Shown here piece by piece: positions 13,101 to 23,426 of a stretch of 64,000 bases of DNA. The notes beneath the pieces are model-generated. The model searched no databases and was not told the DNA's origin. It saw only the letters and a list, made by a program, of their open reading frames with translations. This DNA is from Morella rubra (lineage: Eukaryota > Streptophyta > Magnoliopsida > Fagales > Myricaceae). Each line of letters starts with the position of its first letter. Within the stretch, counting starts at the first letter, position 1. The stretch spans positions 12,680,483 through 12,744,482 of the forward strand of contig CM025855.1 in assembly GCA_003952965.2 (NCBI GenBank). Direction: 5' to 3'. The position numbers and the translations under genes are program-made.

Positions 13101-14204
13101 GGTTATCTCTATGAGAAACTACAGCGAAGCTTTCACCGTATAGATATAGCAAAATCTTAACATATTTAAAGTTTGAGGAAGAAATCATTATCAAGAGATT
13201 AGGTTGGGAGAAAAGCAGTTACAAAATTGCACAAAAAATGAAGAAAATACTGAAAAAACATTATTAGAATATGTGGTCTTACATTGGACAAGACCAATCA
13301 TTAGGACCAAATAGTCCTCCAGTAGTAGCACCGCCTGTACGGCCATGCGCCCCCGAGTCATGGCCACCACGACCCCTGCCACTACCACCAGCCCCCGCAC
13401 CACCACCAGAGGCTCCAACAGGTCGAGCACTTCCGCAGCGGTTACACACGCCACGAAATGCAAAGTTTACATTTGTACAACTGCTAGGACAGCATAACAT
13501 CAGAAGCCATTTAAACAACAGTCAATGCTTAGAAGATGAAGACCATGAAAAGAAAAAGCAAGAAGGAGCTGCTCACCAATCTCACATCACAGACCTTGTA
13601 TTCGGACACATCCAATCCCCCTCTTGTTGCCATGCCTTTCCAGAAGCATCACCCTGACCTCTTCCTCTTCCACCACCCCCATTCATATCCCTAGCACTTT
13701 CCTCTGATCCACCAAAATCAGCAGCATCACTTGGATCTCCTCCTGAGTTATATGTGGTGTCATCTTTGCTTTTGGACTCGGCCATAAAAACCCCAATGAT
13801 ATTACCATGAAAATCCTTGCTGTTAAACCATTCCACCGCAGCTAATGCAGCATGTGGATCCTCATATGTTACAGTAGCATCTCCCTTTGGTTCATTCGTC
13901 AGTTTGTCTCGATATAACCATATCTTTGGACGACCTGTTCGCTTGTCTTTCTGTGAAGTATGGAGCCAAAATGAAAACAAGAAAACATATTAGTCCTCTT
14001 ATATACGAAAGAAATTCATCTCACACTTGATATAACTGTGAAACAAATGCAGTTTTCTTTAAAAAGCAAGGTTAGACTCCCTACCTTTAGCACTCCTATG
14101 GTGCCAAAATACTCGGCCAACATATTTTCATCAGTCCCAAAGGGCAAGTTGCATACATAGACAGATCCATTTGAAGGGGCTCCCTTTCCTAAGAAGCTTG
14201 CCAT
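7154..14204 (-). CDS. TAF15: TAF15/FUS-type RRM and RanBP2 zinc-finger protein
   Basis: Plant homologue of TAF15 (FET family), an RNA-binding protein linked to TFIID and mRNA processing in the nucleus. Seven coding exons on the minus strand: 14085-14204, 13595-13950, 13283-13480, 12115-12198, 11282-11363, 11080-11206 and 7154-7383. All junctions are GT-AG and phase-consistent, giving 398 residues. An RRM spans about residues 14-95 (VYVCNLPF as RNP2; the RNP1 region near TNEPKGDATVTY). Two RanBP2-type zinc fingers follow at about 151-178 (DWMCPN.SC..VNFAFRGVCNRC) and 219-246 (DWSCPMCGNINWAKR), separated by a Gly/Arg linker. A KELDEEELEEIKRRR acidic/basic helix and a 75-residue Arg/Asp/Glu/Ser tail complete it. 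Arabidopsis TAF15 has the same domain order. The exon 2/3 acceptor has two candidate AGs 3 bp apart; I chose the one giving the C-x4-C finger. Intron 6 is 3.7 kb and full of small repeats. Confidence 0.93.
8449..8748. mobile_element. MITE-like foldback element in TAF15 intron 6
   Basis: About 300 bp bounded by imperfect inverted repeats of roughly 50 bp. The left end begins GGGAAATTACACTTTGCCCC and the right end reads the same way in reverse complement (GGACAAATTACATTTTGCAT), followed on both sides by a CAAACTACCA-CACCATT-type block. It contains no coding domain. No clear target duplication was identified, so the exact ends may be off by a few bases. The long open frame that crosses it is an accident of composition. 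Confidence 0.6.
8832..8997. repeat. Tandem duplication, 83-bp unit, two copies
   Basis: Units start at 8832 and 8915 with the shared start GTTCTGACAAA and the shared tail AAGTATTTGAGTTAAGG. They differ at only a few positions. Located in TAF15 intron 6 directly after the MITE-like element. Confidence 0.85.
9349..9670 (+). mobile_element. LTR-like repeat with PPT, possibly a TRIM 3' LTR
   Basis: Begins TGTGATATCCCAAGT and ends ACTTGGGATATCA, so the two termini are inverted copies of each other for about 13 bp. Immediately 5' is a purine tract (AAGAGGGGGAGA) like a polypurine tract. About 85 bp further 5', at 9268, lies GGTATTAGAAC, which resembles the initiator-Met tRNA primer site TGGTATCAGAGC. 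A diverged repeat of part of the LTR body can be followed at about 9145-9255. This is the layout expected of a TRIM with a decayed 5' LTR, but the 5' LTR edge cannot be fixed. It lies in TAF15 intron 6. Confidence 0.45.
11800..11951. repeat. Imperfect ~76-bp tandem duplication in TAF15 intron 4
   Basis: Two adjacent copies of a T-rich segment containing AAAAACAAAAGGTTCTG, TTGTATTTCATCAC and TTTTTCTTTTCCCCTGAT. The second copy has short internal deletions. No coding potential. Confidence 0.7.
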
Positions 14205-14229
14205 TGTGCTCCAATTTCATGAAACCGAA

Positions 14230-15740
14230 TTAAACAGAACCACCGCCAAAATCTACAAAAATGACATAATGTTGTGACTAAACCATGTTTCACAAATAAA
14301 ATAGAATAGGAGAAACAACTGAAAAGGAAATTCATTTGTTATTGAAACGAAAAATGCATTCCAGTGAACCAACGAAAGATTTAGCGTGTAAGTAAGCAGG
14401 CAGCCTCGATGCCCAGACTCATAAAATGCCAGCTAAAAGCACCAAATTCTTTTTGAAGAATTTATCATGTCAGCCTGTCCCTTTTTCTGTCACATTTATG
14501 TCTAAGCAACAGGGTCAATTTTCTCTTAACTATTCACAGTGCACATACGGCAGCAACAGAAGCCTCTTTTTCTAATGCAGAAGTTTAATCCCTTTTATTT
14601 ACAGGAAAGTGATTAAGATCATATTAAAAACCCAATGCTTTGCCAACAAATACAAAGCACACACCTCTTGCACATCTCAAAAACCTTCATTACCATCAAC
14701 AAGAAAAGAAAATGCTCCAGACGACAAATACACTAGGAATCGAAAGTTTCTTAGTAAAGCAGTTCCAGATATGTTTCGAGCCCATAACAGCGTGGTGTGT
14801 TTCGATTGCCTTCAGGAATGATAAAACAAGTGCTCTACTGGTCACCACCCATTATGTATGACCATAAATTTTCATTTTTGGTAAGCAATATTCCAAAAAC
14901 CTGTGCTACAAAAATGCATCGACCATGTCTTTCAATGATGCAGGGCTGTAATCCGGCTGAGTACTACCACAGAACACACTGTAAGAGACTTTTCGGTGAT
15001 TGTTTTGGAAATGGAAATTTGGATGGAAAGTGATAATGGAAATGGAAAGAAATGGATTCAATGAATTGACCTGATTCTTCGAGTGAGCAGGAACTCCTTA
15101 CAACAAAAATGGCTAAGTATTTTTCACGTAAAAAGCTAACAATGCAATTGAGACCATATTTATACACTAATGGACACAGCCAGCAGCCAACCGATCATCC
15201 ATCTGTTGAGCTCATCAGTTTGGGCTGTTAGTTGTTAGGCCAGGTAAGCCCAACTACTTAGACCGATCTCAACAACCTCAACTGATTCGTTTCTCCCATT
15301 TGCAGGTAAGCATAGGTAAAGAACCGTTATTAGTGATACTAACACACACTGGCTCGAGCTCGAATCGAGCTTCAGGTATGGTATTCAAGCTCCGCTGGAC
15401 CGAAATCAACCAAAATCAAACTCGGCTCGAGCTCGAGTCTAACAATCCCAGTTCGAGCTCGACTTCAGATCGGCTTAAAAAACAGAGAAAACTATAAGGG
15501 GAAGAAAAAAGAAATCACATTTTCTACATAAATCAAGGAATCACCACCTTTCACCAATTTCCATAGCAATCAAACCCTCCTGACAAAGAATAGACAAGCG
15601 TAGGATCAAAAACACTGATAAATCTGCCCCCTTACCGTTCGCGGTGACGCTCATGTCTCCGTCCACAACCCTGTTTCCATAGCTTGCAAGTCAAATTTGC
15701 ATCTTCACTGAGAATGAGAGGGAAAGACGGAGGGTCTTAT
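14230..15740 (-). promoter_or_regulatory. TAF15 spliced 5' UTR with three uORFs and TATA-like box
   Basis: A consensus donor (AACG|GTAAGG, exon end 15636) and an acceptor (TTTGTAG, exon start 14252) define a 1.38-kb 5' UTR intron. A TATA-like TATAAGA lies near 15738. The leader between them has three ATGs: one at 15702 (3 codons), one at 15680 (9 codons), and one at 15654 (13 codons). The third reads across the intron junction to TAA at 14230-14232, 25 nt before the main ATG at 14204. The stop of the second overlaps the start of the third as ATGA. Reading is direct; the start of transcription and any regulatory effect are inferred. Confidence 0.6.
15352..15475. repeat. Cluster of GAGCTCGA palindromic motifs in TAF15 5' UTR intron
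   Basis: The core GCTCGAGCTCGA and variants recur at least five times in about 120 bp (for example near 15352, 15423 and 15452). Probably a remnant of a repetitive element; no termini were found. Confidence 0.5.
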
Positions 15741-16051
15741 ACGAGAGATGGGAGAAGGAAGGGTAGGCGGCCAAAACGAACGAACGACGAGATAGGGTAG
15801 CGTTAGAGTTGAACCGTGAGTTAGGGTAAAAGTGAATGAAAGACCATTATATCCTCATTGCTTAATACGCGACCGTTCATCTAAGGGTAAACAGGTAATA
15901 AAGAATGAGTAAAAAGGTCGTCAATTAATTTTTACCAATGAAAAAACATTTCTACCATTTATTTTGATCATTTTGGTTTGGGTACTCATTTCATCTATAG
16001 ATTTTTTTTTTTTTGACAACCTTTAAAAATAATCCTTCCAAAATTGATCAT

Positions 16052-16561
16052 AAATTGCACCCACAACTCCTGAAGTATTTAAAAGTTACAATTAGGTCCT
16101 TAAGGTAACAAATTAGCCATTTAACTCCATAGCGTAATGATTTTGAGAAAAATAGGCCCTTCCATCTACAGTAAATGATGATATGTGGAGATTCTATTGA
16201 GTTTTCAATTTTGGGAGGAGAATGTGGGAGGTGGTTTGCAAGGATGGGTAGGGAGAGAAACTTAGGTTTTTTTTTTTGTGTTTTGTACGCTTGGCTAATG
16301 TGGTAATGACGTGACGTAAGTGTTTGATTGGGTCAGCGCTGAAGTGGCATTTATAGGTTGACGTGTTTAGACTGAGCACGTGGCACAATTTGATTAGATT
16401 GACATAACATTAATTTGACATGTCAGTATTTACTATTAACGAAAGAGGATGGAGAAGTCTCTTTTTTCAAAATCATTAATTCAGAGAGCTAAATGACTAA
16501 TTTATTACCCAAAGGACTCAATTGCAACTTCAAATACCTCAAGAAGTCGTAGGTGCAATTT
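16052..16561. mobile_element. 510-bp foldback transposon (MITE/MULE-like, long TIRs)
   Basis: The left arm starting AAATTGCACCCACAACTCC is matched in reverse complement by the right arm AAATTGCACCTACGACTTC. Similarity continues inward for about 130 bp on each side (blocks such as ACAATTAGGTCCTT, AAATTAGCCATTTA and TAATGATTTTGA). The centre has no coding domain. This is the structure of a non-autonomous foldback element. A target duplication could not be assigned confidently. Confidence 0.7.
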
Positions 16562-16918
16562 CACCTTAAATTTTCACTACGGTCACAACCAATATTTAAA
16601 AAGTATCTCCATCAACTTCGATCTAAAAATTTAACAGCATGTTATACTCAATAAAAGAATGCGACCTATCTCTTTTGACATCTATGATCTATTGAATGTC
16701 ATGTCTATATAAATGGAAGTCATATTAAATGAGAATAAAAATAAAGAGCAATAACAAAAAGAAATAATTACATCTAAAGTTCTTGTGTTATTGACAAGTT
16801 GCAAATAAGTCATCAAGGTAAGAAAAACAACCAATAGCTCTATGAAGTCAATATTTGGTTAAAAACAGGTCCCTCCATCCATACACTCTCATCTCAAACG
16901 TTAATAGTGACTTATTTA

Positions 16919-17236
16919 TAATTTGAATATATGTGTGCCCTATTTTAATAAAATATCAACCTTAGGGAGTTATTTACCTTTTTTCTTACCTCGAGAGCTT
17001 ATTTGAAACTTTTCAATGCCACATTTGCTTTCCAATTAAAATACAAATAAAAAATTTAAAATAAATTAAAACGGTAATAATTTGAATATATGTGTGCCCT
17101 ATTTTAATAAAATATCAACCTTAGGGAGTTATTTACCTTTTTTCTTACCTCGAGAGCTTATTTGAAACTTTTCAATGCCACATTTGCTTTCCAATTAAAA
17201 TACAAATAAAAAATTTAAAATAAATTAAAACGGTAA
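16919..17236. repeat. Perfect 159-bp tandem duplication
   Basis: Units 16919-17077 and 17078-17236 look identical on reading both copies base by base. The DNA is AT-rich and non-coding. Confidence 0.9.
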
Positions 17237-19798
17237 AAATTACAAGAGAATAATTAAAATTTAAAGAAGGAAAATTTACATAGTCAAAAGAAATTACTCA
17301 AATAAATAAATAAAAAATGTTAAAAAAAATCACATATTGAGGGAGCCTTACCTAGCAGAATGGCTAGGCTCCACCCCCATCAAAGGGTGGCAACAAGCCC
17401 CTTTGTGAAGGGGGTGAGGCCACCCCAACAACTCATGCGGGTTGTTCTAGCCTCACACATCCGGGTTAGTGTTGAAGGCCAATTAAGTGGGGTCGGAAAC
17501 ATCCTCCAGTCGAAGCCTAAACACCACCAAATGTGCTAACTGTACAACCTATGTGGGTAAACGTGACTCATAGTTATTGCCAAAGGAATTTTCTATAATA
17601 TTATGTTTTATTAAAATTGTCAAAAATTAGTTTTCAAAAATTTATAAATATTTTAAATACTTTGTCTCTTATTGTTACCGTGTAGCTCATGGGATATACA
17701 CTAGCAGAATGATTTTGCTTATTGAGTTATCGAACTTACTTGTTATTATTTTCTTATTTTTCAAATGTTGATCTGGAGTATGCCGAGAGTCATGACTAGA
17801 TGACACGTGGGCAACCTAAGAAATTGTTAGAATAAATATTTAACTCTAAGTGTGAACTATTCATGTTTAAATTTGACATCTTTGTTTTGAAAAAGTTTTA
17901 AAGAAATTATCTTTATCTTGATCTTTGGAGAAATTTATTGAAGTATTTTAATATATATTATTGCACAAATTTTTAAATAAGTTTTAAATCAAAAGTCAAT
18001 TGTTTATTGATACAAAGTCACTCTCTAGCCTTTGAGGTTTGGGCGTGGCAATTTTGAACTATCAATTTTGAAGTAAACTCATAGAATATATCTCTGAAAT
18101 AATTTGGACTATTGAAAATCAGGAGAGATGGATAAAAAACGATTTTACTAAAGTATTTGAATAGCGAGTGTGTTTAAGTCTTTCAATTAAGTGAGTTAAA
18201 GACTTACAAATGATATCCTAAGATCTACATGCTTTGGGCTCATTATTTCTTAAGATTCTCGTATCTTTGTGTCTTAAGCTCTTAATCAATGTCTCTTTGT
18301 CTTTAAAAATATATATTTTATAAATGTAATATATTTATTGTAATCATCAAAATATTAAATGTGAATTAAAGTTAATAAATACTCGTAATTAGGCTCATCA
18401 TAGTGCCCCATATTGATGGGCTCCAGTAGGAGATTGTCCAAATCACCAATTGGCCGTTGAAGGGGGAGTGGTAGTGTTGGCGACTTTAGAAGAGAACCAA
18501 TGAAAGTAATGCTTAATCACCATATCATTGGTGATCAAGACCCATACTAATATTTGGATCGACAGCAAGTGGATCCCATGCTCAAGCTCTGTCAAATCTC
18601 ATGGAGTCTCATCGTAAATTCAAGGAAGAGAAAACATGTTCTTTAACATTAAAGTAAGCAATAAATTTAAGTACATCAAGAATATGTGAAGTATACAAGA
18701 AAATAAATGAATAAATATGCAAATGACCCATGTCTTAATTTATTTTAGATTATCCATTCTTCACCATGCTTTGTTTGATCTTCAGAGTCAAGGTTGTGTG
18801 TTCCACTTCCCCCATATTTGGAACTATTCTATGATGTTTATCCTCCCTAAAACTCACATAAGGTAGAATACTGCTCCAGACTCTATGAGGACACCCCTTG
18901 AGCTAGTCAAGGTCATGGTTGTACCATCTTTAGGGATCGGTTCCGTCATACTTCGCTCTTTTTCTTGACCATATACTAGGATAATCAATCAGTTGTTCAT
19001 CGTTACATTTTAGCTCATGCTCATGCTCATGTTATATAATTATTTCTTAGATGCAATTGGCGTGTTGTAACTAAGGAAATGCAATAAGAAATGTCATTAT
19101 CATAATAGACAAAAGCATTTTAATCTAATAATGGTAGGTTACTCTCAATACCTCAAATAATGACCGTAGTTTCAAGGCAACAATTACTATACCTTCTTAG
19201 ATAATTTACCAAGTAGTACCTTTAGATGCCGAATTAGTCATTTAATTAATCAGGGCTAAGCTACCATGAGCCATGTAATCCTTAAATTTAATATTGGGAA
19301 TTTAAAATTTTATTTCTATCAAAATATGAACCATGAATTTATAGCCTACTCAAGCGACCTCTTCCTTTTAATTTAAAACTTCCCTTTTTTCTCATTTAAT
19401 ACCAAAATTCGCACTATTGATGCTACACTGCTTATTTAGGTCGTTATTTTACAAAATATGGTACTTTTCGAATCCATTAGGTTGGTGTTTAAAAGGATCG
19501 GCTTTATATATTTACACAAAGCTGAAGTCCTTATTTCTTTCCATTGGAGATGATACATCGGAAAAACCTTTACAATAGTTAATTGGGCTTAACATAAGTA
19601 ATTGGATTTTTATTAGAATAAATAGGGCCTTAATAGAAAACTCTGTTTTCAATCCATAAGATTTTGAGAAGAACTTAAAATGTTTGTTTTTCACAAGAAA
19701 ATTAGCCCATCCGAACCCTTTAATTTTCTAATTTTGCACTATTTGTAAAAAATTTGATCTTTTTCCATTCGCTTAGGTTTTTAATGTGTCATTGTTAC
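17237..19798. other. Intergenic repeat-derived DNA, no gene
   Basis: Contains a GC-richer inverted motif around 17370-17450 (CCACCCCCATCAAAGGGTGG, then CCCCTTTGTGAAGGGG). At about 18200-18385 is a fragment whose last ~100 bp (CTTTGTCTTTAAAA through TGTAATCATCAAAATATTAA) matches the end of the family-A solo LTR at 30740-30830 in the same orientation. The remainder is AT-rich with no recognised gene. Confidence 0.5.
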
Positions 19799-19810
19799 TG
19801 AAATTCCAAC

Positions 19811-20179
19811 GGCTAAAATATTTGACACGTGTTCCATTTGCTGACTGGGCATACATCCCTGTGGTTCCTGTACAGTCCACGCTGTCCACACTTTTATTGT
19901 TCCGAAATTACCCCCGCCATGTCACAAAATAATATGCCCGAACACCTTTTGTCATGCGTTGCCCATCCCTTTCGTGTACCCTTCCATCCCAACACTTGAA
20001 CATTTCCTCTAAAGACTCGAAAATTTCCCCAAATCGGTGGAACCCTCGAACCCTAACTATTTACCCCAAATCAATCGAACCGTGCCCATTTTCCCCAAAT
20101 CAGCGAACGATAGGAACAGACAATCGAACCGTGCCCAGTCCACGCTGTCTTCGACTCCATAGGTGGTTAACGCTGTCTA
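19811..20179 (+). repeat. MULE left terminal inverted repeat (internally deleted)
   Basis: Starts GGCTAAAATAT, jumps directly to TTGACACGTGTTCCATTTGC and ends at GGTTAACGCTGTCTA. Compared with the right TIR (28120-28666, 547 bp) it is 369 bp long; the missing block corresponds to about 28476-28655. Inside are repeated CCCCAAATC(A/G) motifs that recur in both TIRs and in the internal duplication. Confidence 0.9.
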
Positions 20180-22668
20180 CCTTCCATCCCCCTTCACTTG
20201 AACCCTAGATTCATTCACCCCATTATTTCCTTAAATCCAGCAACTATATATCGAAGCCCCAAATCTATTGGTGATGTCCCATAGACGCTCCTCTGCAACA
20301 AGCACTCTGAGTGACAGTAGATCTGCATCTAAGGAAAGGAGCGAAGGCAAGCTGGATGTGAGACCTCTGTGGTTCTGTGGAATCAGTGCATGTGCAAGGT
20401 TTAACAAGACGTCACTCAATCCAGGACGAAGATTCTGGAGTTGCTCACAATATTCGGCTGCCACGATGAGGACAGGCGTCACTTAATCTCTACGGTAGTA
20501 GCTACATCTCTATCTTCCATATGTTAATGCACAAAGTGTTGCCATCACAAAATGCTTGAACTGATATGACAATGTTGATTTGCCCGAAAATTTGTTAGCT
20601 ATGTTTTTTAAGGGAGATCTTTCAAATTTTAAATTGTTGATTGGTGTAGATTTAATGGACTTAGCACTGATGACCTATTATGAAGATAGCATAGTAGAAG
20701 CCTGCAACAATAGTTTCCCAGTCTGCTGTTTGTAGATAATCTTTGATGAAAGTGGGTAATTTAGCTCTCGATTATAATTGTTTGATGCATGAACCTTATA
20801 TGTTCAAAGTAATATGAAAAAAAGTTGTTGACTTAGCAAAGGTTGTGGATGTCTTTTTAGGATAAAAGGATGAAAAATCTGAAGTCTCATTGATGTCTAT
20901 TCAAAGTACTTGCTTTTGTTTATAATCACGATGGCATATTGCATATGTTCAATCATCATGAGTCCTAATGGAATCTTATTAGCCTAATATCGTCCATTTC
21001 GAAGGGCTTTTCATGTAGGTTAGACTTATGCTGCATGTTATATGGACTCTTGTATCTATGATTTGATTATTGCCTATGGATGACCGTGTTTTTATTCGTA
21101 GAGGGACGTCGCTGTTCTGAATGGATTGATCCACCCTCTCAGCAACAAGAGGTGATGCGGAAGTGTTGCCAGCTGAAGACAAAGAAGATTAAAGTTGATT
21201 TGGAGTACAAAACAGAAGATGAGCTCCTCAACAAAGCCATATGAGGACTTAGCTACTGGAGAAGTTAGTCCAGCCAGAACAATAAGTTTCCACACTTTTA
21301 TTGTTCCTTACCCCTGCCAACAAAATAATATGCTTTTGTCAATCCCTTTCGTGTCGGACTCGAAAATTTCCCCAAATCGGTTCGAACCCTAACTATTTAC
21401 CCCAAATCAATCGTTTTTCCCCAAATCAAGCGAACGATAGGAACAAACAATCGAACCGTGCCCAGTCCACGCTGTCTTTGATCCATCGGTGGTTAACGCT
21501 GTCTACCTTCCATCCCCCTTCACTCGAACCCTAGATTCATTCACCCCATTATTTCCCCAAATCCAGCAACTATATATCGAAGCCCCAAATCTGTTGGTGA
21601 TGTCCCATAGACGCTCCTCTGCAGCAAGCACTCTGAGTGACGGTAGAATCTAAGGAAAGGAGCGAAGGCAAGCTGGATGTGAGACCTCTGTGTTTCTGCG
21701 AATCAGTGCACGTGCAAGGTTTAGCAAGACGTCACTAATCCAGGACGAAGATTCTGGAGTTGCTCACAATATTCGGCTGCCACCAGACGTCACTTAATCT
21801 CTACGGTAGCAGCTACATCTCTCTCTTCCATATGTTAATGCACAAAGTGTTGCCATCACAAAATGCCTGAACTGATATGACAATGTTGATTTGCCCGAAA
21901 ATTTGTTAGCTATGTTTTTTAAGGGAGATTTTCAAATTTTAAATTGTTGATTGGTGTAATTTAATGGACTTAGCACTGATGACCTATTATGAAGATAGCA
22001 GAGTAGAAGCCTGCAACAATAGTTTCCCAGTCTGCTGTTTGTAGACAATCTTTGATAACCATTTTATTTTGTTTGCTGAAAGTGGGTAATTTAGCTCTCG
22101 ATTATAATTGTTTGATGCGTGAACCTTATATGTTCAAAGTAATATGAAAAAAAGTTGTTGACTTAGCAAAGGTTGTGGATGTCTTTTTAGGATATGAAAA
22201 ATCAAGTCTCATTGATGTCTGTTCAAAGTACTTGCTTTTGTTTATAATCACGATGGCATATTGCATATGTTCAATCAGTGAGGAGATGTGAAGATTTGTC
22301 TGTTTGTTGTTTTTTCCTTTTTTCATGAGTTAGCAAAACTAATGTCGGAATCTTATTAGCCTAATATCGTACATTTCGAAGGGCTTTTCATGTAGGTTAG
22401 ACTTATCTAACAAACCAGCTGCATGTATATGGACTTTGTATCTATGATTTGATTATTGCCTATGGATGACCGTTTAACTGTTTTTATTCGTAGAGGGACA
22501 AGGCTTGCGGTTTTTTTGAATGGATTGATCCACCCTCTCAGCAACAAGAGGATGATGAAACGGATAGTGTCCTATGCCAGCTGAAGACAATGGAGAAGAA
22601 GTTAAAGATTATGGAGGAGCGACAAAACAAAACAGATGAGCTCCTCCTTAAACAAAGCTATATGGAGG
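19885..22668 (+). repeat. Internal tandem duplication of the MULE left arm (~1.4 kb unit)
   Basis: Copy 1 runs from about 19885 to 21244 and copy 2 from about 21288 to 22668. Each contains part of the TIR (from CCACACTTTTATTGTTCC), the GRF gene exon 1, its intron and the start of exon 2. Both copies carry many small deletions relative to each other. For example, copy 1 lacks a segment near 22060-22080 and copy 2 lacks short pieces near 21640-21650 and 21785. The first copy is therefore not simply older or newer. Confidence 0.85.
20274..20477 (+). pseudogene. GRF zinc-finger gene, copy 1 (intact exon 1, broken exon 2)
   Basis: ATG at 20274 opens 68 codons up to a possible donor (GGC|GTCACT). 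They encode a Ser/Arg-rich lead followed by the first half of a GRF zinc finger: WFCGISA...TSLNPGRRFWSC, which supplies the paired cysteines and the NPGRRF signature. Without splicing the frame stops nine bases later. Exon 2 of this copy (about 21102-21244) retains EWID-type coding text only in the wrong frame, with a missing CGFF motif and a stop (ATATGA) soon after. The CACTT-containing donor is weak, so the splice site is inferred from where copy 2's exon 2 continues the domain. Confidence 0.65.
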
Positions 22669-22832
22669 AGAAATTAAAGCTATACGAGGAGAAGTTGAAG
22701 TCCACGGAGAAGATGTTGAAGGCTATGGATGAGAAGCTGAAGCGGCTTAAGTTAGTTATGTTGGGGTCATGGGTTTTATTTTGTAGCTGTATTTACCTTT
22801 GTTTAAGTGGTGCTGAAAGGGAGTCAATGTAG
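21602..22832 (+). pseudogene. GRF zinc-finger/coiled-coil/TM gene, copy 2 (intact exon 2)
   Basis: Exon 1 is frameshifted: after the shared start MSHRRSSA a 6-7 bp loss leads to a stop at codon 18, and a 1-bp loss falls in the zinc finger. Exon 2 (22494-22832, acceptor TTCGTAG) is open for 112 codons. It starts RDKACGFFEWIDPP, the second half of a GRF zinc finger. A Lys/Glu coiled coil of about 70 residues follows, with EEKLK/MDEKLK heptads, then a C-terminal hydrophobic segment (MLGSWVLFCSCIYLCL) that should anchor it in a membrane. Short GRF-coiled-coil-TM proteins of this kind are known in plants (At4g04775-like) with no established function. Its place opposite the transposase suggests it is the second gene of the MULE. 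Confidence 0.75.
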
Positions 22833-23426
22833 TTCTATTTACCTTTGTTGTGGTGCTGAAAGGAAGTCAATGGGTTTTATTTTGTTGTCTGTATCTCTTT
22901 CAAAGACAGATCATGTATTTACATTTAGGAAGTCAATGTAGTTGCATATTGCTTGTCCTGGAACGGTGGCAAGACCTGATAGTGTCCTTTCAATGTTACC
23001 TATTCAATATTTTGCATCATATTTGATACCAATAACAGAGTCAACATTACAGAATCATTCAACTAACCAATGTGCACAATGACCATAACTAACCAAACCA
23101 AAGTACTCATCCTGTAACTAAGATTCAACATTTTATACCAATAACCAAAGTAGTCATTCTCTAAGTAACCAAGGTACTCATTTAACACCTTAATTGCTGC
23201 ACCACTTCAAAAGCAACATAAACCAAAGTACATAACACCATAATTTTGGCCTGAAATTCACAACCTGCCCCAACATGGACAGCTTCAAAAATACGATTCA
23301 GATTACAAATTATCCATATCCTCAACTTAAATCCAAAAAGATTACATTGGACCCCCATTCTACACATCTAATGTCAATCCCAAAATACATAACACCATTA
23401 CAGATTTTGCTAAATCCAATGCTGAA

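Noticed and set aside
13271-13657. 128-codon Pro-rich plus-strand ORF
   Set aside because: Antisense of the Gly/Arg-rich linker and zinc finger of TAF15.
17330-17470. GC-rich palindromic stretch as a structured RNA
   Set aside because: Looks like the centre of a small foldback repeat; no tRNA or known ncRNA signature.
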